A stretch of DNA of 64,000 bases from Gambelia wislizenii (lineage: Eukaryota > Chordata > Lepidosauria > Squamata > Crotaphytidae): the NCBI GenBank assembly GCA_030847615.1, contig JAUMIR010000004.1:71765001-71829000 (forward strand). The letters run 5' to 3'. Below the pieces are notes generated by a model. That model was not told where the DNA came from and searched no databases. It saw nothing but the letters and a program-made list of their open reading frames with translations. Positions 57,856-64,000 of this stretch are shown in pieces. Numbering within the stretch: position 1 is the stretch's first letter; each line of letters starts with the position of its first letter. The position numbers were made by a program, and so were the translations under genes.

Positions 57856-58190
57856 TCATGTGTGGCCAAGCAGCATCAGAGTGTGGTCAAGATGGCAAAA
57901 GTTATTAATGAAGAAGATCACACAAGCTGAGAGGCTGCAGCAGTTTGCTTTGGCCTGAGTCTACACCAAGGGGAAAGATTCTGTCACTCCTCTCCCCCTG
58001 CTGATTTAACTGAGTACAAACTACTTTTGCGCTATGAATTTGGTTGACAGCAGTTGAAGCAAGCCCTGGACAAAGAGGGAACATAGTAGGAGGAAAGAGA
58101 AACTGGAACATTTAAAAAGCATCTGAAAAAGTAGGACGGCAGAAGTTTAATCAGGATTGTCCCTGCCAAACTGGGATAGCTGGAGTGTAT
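57856..58190 (-). repeat. Dispersed repeat, copy 2 of a two-copy pair
   Basis: Partner of 23486-23811, same orientation: 'catgtgtggccaagcagcatca', 'gtcaagatggcaaaagttattaat', 'aactgagtacaaactacttttg' and 'ccaaactgggatagctgga.tgtat'. Divergence between the copies is moderate, suggesting an old family. Confidence 0.65.
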
Positions 58191-59164
58191 GCTGAGCTTA
58201 GTTCTTACAGTGGTGGCAGCCAGGACAGCTTTCAAGGTACCTGACAATTTCTGATTTTATTCTTTTTTGGGAACACCAATTGTATGAGGCATATGCTCCT
58301 GATACAGGTTCACGTAACTCTGCAGGCGTGAGAAGCACAAGCTTTAAGTTCTGATGTAAGTGAAGGGGGGGGGAAGCATGATACAATCACACTTAAGCTG
58401 CTATTTAAAATTAATTCTTAAGGCTACCTTATTTCATAGCAATACAGACCTGAAGTCAACTGATCACAATGGAGGTAATTACCATAAAGTGGAAGCCGTA
58501 CAAACATTTCAAAAGTGGCCATGGTTTTCTTGCTATTGTGTTTCTGTCACTGAATTATCACAATTTTTGTAGCGGTGGGTGCTGAGAAGGCTGAGTCTCC
58601 CCTAGCCACAAGTACCAAGTGCTCAGAATCTGAAGTACATTATCTGTAGCAGGCATGCACAACTTCTAGGAGTCAAGGGACTGCATGCACCTTTTCAACC
58701 AGGATTGGGGGCTGCTCTGGCCTCCCCAACTGACCAGTTGGGGCCCTAGAAACCTCTAGATCAAAACTGGCCTTGGGGGTTGTATGCAGTCCACTTACCA
58801 CACTTTGACATTTCCCCCTTTTCTTAAGTGGAAGTAAGTTCAAAATAGTCATTATAGCACTAGTTTCCATTGGCAGAGAGGACATCCTTGAAACTTAATG
58901 TTTTATTTTCCTGTTTATTTACAAATAGATAGCTTTTGTGGGAATTCTGTGATGTACAGAGGTTACAGAGTCAGGTTCATTCTGTAATAGTATGAAACTC
59001 CTAAAACAACTGTCAACTTCCCAAATCAAAACTGTTTCTATCAGTTTTGGTATTCCTGCCCTGACAATGCAAGACTGTTTTTCCAGCCACAACCAGACAA
59101 ATTCGTATGGTATAAGCCTCACATTATAGCTTAAATCACATCACGGCATTGCTCTGTTGATTCC
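58191..59164. other. Unassigned sequence
   Basis: 58645-58810 ('gcaggcatgcacaacttctagg...gggggttgtatgcagtcc') may be another hAT-type remnant. No gene. Confidence 0.35.
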
Positions 59165-59179
59165 CAGGCTACCAATACT

Positions 59180-60555
59180 ATAGAATCATAGAATCATAGA
59201 GTTGGAAGAGACCATAAGGGCCATCCAGTCCAACCCCCTGCCATGCAGGAATATACAATCAAATCATTCCCAACAGATGGCCATCTAGCCTCTGCCTAAA
59301 AACCTCCAAAGAAGGAGACTCCAGCACACTATGAGTTAGTGCATTCCACTTCTGAACAGCTCTTACTGTCAGGAAGTTCTTCCTAATGTTTAGGTGGAAT
59401 CTCTTTTCCTGTCATTTGAACCCATTGCTCCATGTCCTAGTCTCTGGAGCCACAGAAAACAAACTTGCTCCATCCTCAGTATGACATCCCTTCAAATATT
59501 TAAACAGGGCTATCATGTCCCCTCTCAACCTTCTCTTCTCCAGACTAAACATGCCCAGCTCCCTAAGCCGCTCCTCATAGGGCATGGCTTCCAGACTACC
59601 CACCATCCTGGTCACCCTTCTCTGGACACACTCCAGTTTCTCAATATCCTTCCTGAATTGTGGTGCCCAGAACTGGACACAGTATTCCAGATGAGGCCTA
59701 ACCAAAGCAGAATAGAGTGGCACTATTACTTCCCTTGATCTAGACACTATACTCCTATTAATGCAGCCTAGAATCTCATTGGCTTTTTTAGCTGCTGCAT
59801 CACACTGCTGACTCATGTTCAGCTTGTGGTCCACTAAGACTCCTAGATTCCTTTCACATGTACTGCCCTCAAGCCAGGTGTCACCCATCCTATATCTGTG
59901 CATTTCCTTTTTATTGCCCAAGTGTAGTATCCTTCATTTCTCCCTGTTGAAATTCATTTTGTTAATTTTGGCCTAGCTTTCTAATCTGTTGAGGTCATTT
60001 TGGATTCTGATCCTGTCCTCTGGGGTATTAGCTACCCCTCCTAATTTGATGTCATCTGCAAACTTGATAAGCATATCCTCTATTCCCTCATCCAAGTCAT
60101 TGATAAAGATGTTGAATAGCACTGGGCCCAGGACAGAACCCTGTGGCACCCCACTGGTCACTTCACCCCAGGATGAAGAGGAGCCATTGGTGACTACCCT
60201 TTGGGTTCAGTCAGTCAATCAATTAGAAATCCACTTAACAGTTGCATTGTCTAGCCCGCATGTTACTAACTTCTTTGCAAGAATGTCATGGGGGACCTCG
60301 TCAAAAGACTTACTGAAATCAAGATATACTACATCCATTGCGTTCCCTTCTTCTATCAAGTTTGTAACTCTATCAAAAAAGAGATGAGATTAGTCTGGCA
60401 CGACTTGTTTTTGAGAAATCCATGTTGACTTTTTGTGATCACAGCATTCCTTTATAAGTGGTTACAGACTGTCTGTTTAATGATCTGCTCTAGAATCTTT
60501 CCTAGCTCTTTAACTCCAATACAGAGCAAGGATAGTCCATTGCCTTGACCATACC
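59180..60555 (-). mobile_element. CR1 LINE, longest copy in the window
   Basis: Minus-strand CR1 reaching from the 3' octamer end (complement 'atagaatcatagaatcatagagttgg', 59180-59205) up through the C-terminal coding part and the RT core to a decayed region ending at about 60550. It includes the 'gccatccagtccaaccccctgccatgcagg' 3' untranslated phrase. It lacks the 5' part (endonuclease, ORF1). Confidence 0.9.
59412..60161 (-). pseudogene. CR1 reverse transcriptase, C-terminal half, frameshifted
   Basis: Segment 59973-60161 carries [23 protein letters not shown] and FADDIKLGG (FADD complement at about 60051-60062). The usual TKL reads IKL, a change next to the catalytic pair. A break around 59940 leads into 59412-59921, which has [84 protein letters not shown] and runs to the C-terminus. 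Sequence above 60161 continues the RT with stops. Confidence 0.88.
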
Positions 60556-61405
60556 ATATCAACTGTATAGGGATCTATATCTAGGGTTTTCATTTCTCAG
60601 GGCCTGCCCCCAGTTCTCCAGCTCTAAGGGCAAGGAATCTCAGAGCAAGAGCAGTGCCTTGAAAAGAATATGTGTGTGTGTATACACACATACTGTACAT
60701 ATTACTGTGTGTTGCTGACCCTGCCTGAAATACTTTGAAGTGGCTGGTGTAGAATTTCAAGGAAATCAACCTCATCCAGTCCTCCCCTCCTTCTCCCTCC
60801 CACTCAAAAATCACTAGGGACTAACTATGTCAGGGCGCTGGAGTGCTTCTGACCCAGCAACCCTACCTGTATCTGACCTTCTGCACAAAGACTTACAAGG
60901 ATATATGTAATTGCTATGTTTTTCAGTTAACAACCTGATGTTATGCATGTTTACACAGAAACCAGCCCAAATAAATTTGATAGGACTTCCTTCAAATAAG
61001 CATGTATAACATTGCAGCCCACACTTTGGATTTTGCAAAGCAGATGCAGTCTCCAAGAAAACTGGACATGTTCACATAGGGGGGAAAAAAACTCACCAGT
61101 TCTCTTGCAGTACATCTCTGCAATATAGCTGTTCTGCTGAATCACTTACTGCATTGCTGTCAATGCTGATAGGGGGATATTTTGTGAGGTTTGCAGTTCT
61201 GGGGCCCTAGGACACTCTGGAACAGCCAAGCTGGCTAAGTGTTTAACTCATACAGCATTGCAGAACACTGAAGGCATTAAAAGACAATGAAAGGATAATT
61301 GCTTCACAGTAGGAGCCTATGTAGCCCAAATAGGACTGCCCTCAGATATATAGCTGGCTCCTTTTCAAACAGTTAAACATTTGTGCACTGACCTAGGACT
61401 AGCTG

Positions 61406-61408
<3 letters not shown>
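60556..61408. other. Unassigned sequence
   Basis: No gene. A TG/CA alternating stretch at 60669-60690 could form a short hairpin. Confidence 0.4.

Positions 61409-61454
<46 letters not shown>
61409..61454. repeat. (GA)n microsatellite
   Basis: Uninterrupted GA run of about 23 units. Confidence 0.95.
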
Positions 61455-61459
<5 letters not shown>

Positions 61460-61561
61460 TGGACACTGAGGCTAGTGAGCTAAGGCAAAAACTGAACTCT
61501 ATTCAGAATGGGCTGGGTCTTTGCAAGCATTTCTCAGAACTCTCGGGAAAACTTTTTCTAA

Positions 61562-62207
61562 GGGCTTGTCTACACTGGCCAAATAAAATGATCTCACTTT
61601 GTTTTCTCTGCAAGCTGTCCAGACTATGTACAGCTCAAATCTGGGTCTTTTAAGCACCTCAGAACTTCAATCTACACCAAAACAAAGTGGGGATTTACTC
61701 CAGATTTGAGCAGAAAATCCAGGTATTTATTTGTGTATGTGTGTGTGCCGACTATGCTCCATACGTTGGTGTTGGGCAACGTTGGTGTTGGGCGAGGGGG
61801 AGGAGTTTTGGCGGGTGGGTGGAAGAGGTCAGGAGGAGGCTCTCTAGGCCAGGTGATCTCTTTCCCAGTTTCATTTCACTTTTTAGCTGTTCGTTCATTG
61901 CCATTTATTTTGCATACATGGCCGTTGTTTGGAAAATTGAATACCAGCATACCCATATAGTTATTAGCTGGGTGTACCTTTGCTAAACAGAATGTCTGAA
62001 GCCATACATACATTCACATGCATAGAGGGAGGGGAAAACGGAGCAGCTACAGACGTGTGGCCGCACATACTGCAATTTATTGGACCAGAATGAGTTTGAA
62101 AGGGAGAATTGTATGCGTGTGGTGATTGTGTAAACAAAGCCTGTGGTCGCTGCGAATCAGGGAAACCCGAAGGTAAGCCAAATATTTCTGTTGGTATAGA
62201 TGAGCCC
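61562..62207. mobile_element. Harbinger-like nonautonomous element with TAA duplication
   Basis: The left end GGGCTTGTCTACACTGGC follows TAA (61559-61561). The right end reversed reads GGGCTCATCTATACCAAC and is followed by TAA (62208-62210). The left end is very close to that of the 31.6-kb element, so the two share a transposase preference. The interior (646 bases) is unrelated to it. A duplicated phrase 'ttggtgttgggc' lies at 61766-61793. Frames inside show no transposase. Confidence 0.65.
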
Positions 62208-63625
62208 TAAGACTTTCAATGCTCAGAAACAAGCCAGCTTGGTGGAGCTCATCTGCAATTGGTATCATTCCTGTCTTGTCAGTTTCTCTCCTATTTCTGC
62301 ACCTAACCCTTTTGTCCCTATAAATCCTGTTATTTTTAAAGCACAATTTCCTATATCATGGACTTTTTAAGGAACATAACTGTTGTGTTCTAGCAGAACT
62401 TACTGTGCACTCAAAATCTCTCTGTTGTGAACAGGAACTCAGATTTCTTAAAGCTATTGAACAAATCAGCAAGAATTTTAAAAAGAGCTTCACTGCCCAG
62501 AATTTATTTCAACAAGAAATAAGGAGCAGACTCCTTTGGCCCTTACTGCTGTGACCTCTCTTTCTGTCTTCTCCTCTGACACACAGTAATAGAAACATCT
62601 GTTTTCCCCCTGCTTTCACATGGGTTTTAAACCCCATATTCTTTCTGTTCCAAATATATATTTTAAAAATCACAAGTTTGGAAATTCCTTCTGGAAGACA
62701 AATTGAAACTCAGTTCTCTTCACTGGCCATGTTTGGTGGGTAAATTTATTACCAGTATGGAGAGAATTGTGTACCTGCCTGTTGTGAAGCTACCCAAGAT
62801 CTGGAACCTGACAGAAAGGGCAGGGGCAACTTAATTCAACCACAGGTTCTTCCAGACAGAGCACATGTGTTGGGAGATAGCAATCTCTGTTGCTGTGCAT
62901 CCCACGTTGTTGTTTTTTTAAAAAAAGATCTAAATGATGTTCTGCCCATCACTCAGTGTTCTGGGCTATTTCATCTCCTTTTCTACAGTGTTCTGAAGAG
63001 TTTGCTTTCCCCTACCCAAAAGGGAAGGGGTTTTAAATGTTATTGTTACATTTGGTTGGCATGTGAACTGTGACAACTGAAGTAGGTATGTCTATTCCTT
63101 GTCTTCCTCCCTGTTTTCAGGATGTTTCTACCTTCTTCACTATTTCCTTTCTCCCCCTCCCCCGCAATGCCTCCTTTTAGAGTATAAAAAGAACTATAGG
63201 CTGACTCTATTCAGCAAGTTTCACCCACAAAATGTTATCTAACTTTGTTAGGCATTATAACAATTTAGTACATTAGATACTAGCAGAATTACCCAGTTGC
63301 ACAAGAATTAGAAATCCCCAATGCCCTCGCCCTTTCCATTGCCAGTTTCTTTCTTTTCCTTATCTGGCAGCAGCCCCCCCCCCCTCTCTTCCCCCCACTT
63401 CAAGTGAAAAGTTTGGAAACCCTGAAGAAAGTAGCACCAAAGAGCTGCCTAGAGGCTTTCAAGAAAATACAGTAATGTTCCAGGCCCGACTGTAGTTTTT
63501 TCTCTACTGGTTAGGGAAATTTAGGGAAGTCTACAATGTAGTAACTGAAGATGGTAGTGCAGCCCACAAATGAATTTTAACTAACTAAAATTAATCAATC
63601 AATTTTCCAACCAAAATAAACCCAG
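62208..63625. other. Unassigned sequence
   Basis: No supported gene. A C run lies at 63376-63384. Confidence 0.4.
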
Positions 63626-63627
63626 GG

Positions 63628-64000
63628 AGCATCTACACGATGAAAAAAAAAATGGAAAAAAAATCCAGCAAGAATGCGTGCAGAATACCTTTAGTTTAGA
63701 TGAGCTCCTGCCAGGATTTGCCATATTCAAAAGGAAGGGGGCTGAAAACTCCAAATAGACCGCAATAATAGCTTTTGCTGTTTCTCACAATCTTTCTTAA
63801 AAATTGAGCGAAAATGCACATAATAGGTCATCTGTACAACCGATTCAAAGAGGAGATGCAGCAGAGCTGAAAAGTGATTGGTGGGACCTCAGAGGGGGCG
63901 GGCTTGCAAGGGAGGGCTTACAATGCCGGAGCCGCCATTGTTGTTGTTTTTGCCAGCTTGATCAATCAAGCGGCAGAGTGGCAGAGCAAAAGTATGATCC
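63628..64000 (-). mobile_element. Large nonautonomous DNA element, copy C, cut by window edge
   Basis: It begins GGGAGCATCTACACGATG. It follows the reverse complement of the right half of copy B: 'aaaggaagggggctgaaaactcc', 'gcagagctgaaaagtgattgg', 'gggcgggcttgcaaggga'. It lies inverted relative to copies A and B, and its other end is outside the window. Confidence 0.55.

Overview
The window looks like a noncoding stretch, intergenic or intronic, of a squamate reptile (lizard or snake) nuclear genome. This rests on the repeat content: tRNA-derived SINEs that end in a Bov-B-like tail (the Sauria SINE pattern), a Bov-B LINE, CR1 LINEs ending in the ATTCTATGA octamer, several Penelope-like elements (PLEs), Tigger-like and Harbinger-like nonautonomous DNA transposons, and a 5S-rRNA-derived SINE fragment. 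I found no host protein-coding gene, rRNA gene, functional tRNA gene or CRISPR array. Every coding stretch I could recognise belongs to a broken transposable element.

Layout. 0-7 kb: a dispersed repeat at the left edge (inverted copy near 15.1 kb), a truncated member of a 25/31-kb repeat family, SINE fragments and a Tigger-like element with an internal duplication. 7.86-10.44 kb: the most complete PLE (plus strand), with a reverse transcriptase, one in-frame stop, a later frameshift and a decayed GIY-YIG endonuclease. 13.05-14.28 kb: a minus-strand PLE piece whose endonuclease is of a different lineage but whose 3' tail matches the first. 15.6-22 kb: Tigger-like element, full SINE, unclassified repeats, a hAT-like element. 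22.2-23.3 kb: repeat-poor sequence with clustered homeodomain/POU-like motifs, the best place to look for a conserved enhancer. 23.5-33.2 kb: paired dispersed repeats, two Harbinger-like copies, SINEs, a Tigger-like element and a CR1 3' end with a duplicated 5' boundary. 35.0-36.4 kb: a 5'-truncated PLE (minus strand) of the same lineage as the first. 36.6-41.4 kb: three Tigger-like elements. 42.1-44.6 kb: two large related nonautonomous elements flanking a 5S-like SINE fragment. 45-46.4 kb: possible decayed LINE. 47.9 kb: a sharply bounded 199-bp Harbinger-type MITE with 31-bp perfect terminal repeats and internal hairpins. 51.2-52.3 kb: Bov-B (minus). 53.0 and 59.2-60.5 kb: CR1 (minus). 61.6-62.2 kb: another Harbinger-like element. 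63.6-64 kb: start of a third member of the 42/44-kb family, cut by the window edge.

The elements relate as master and dependent. The Sauria-type SINEs carry tails resembling Bov-B, so they probably depend on Bov-B machinery. The Tigger-, hAT- and Harbinger-like elements have no transposase here and must have been mobilised in trans. The PLE copies show that one 3' tail is attached to two different endonuclease-bearing bodies. Classifications are from reading only; no database search was possible.
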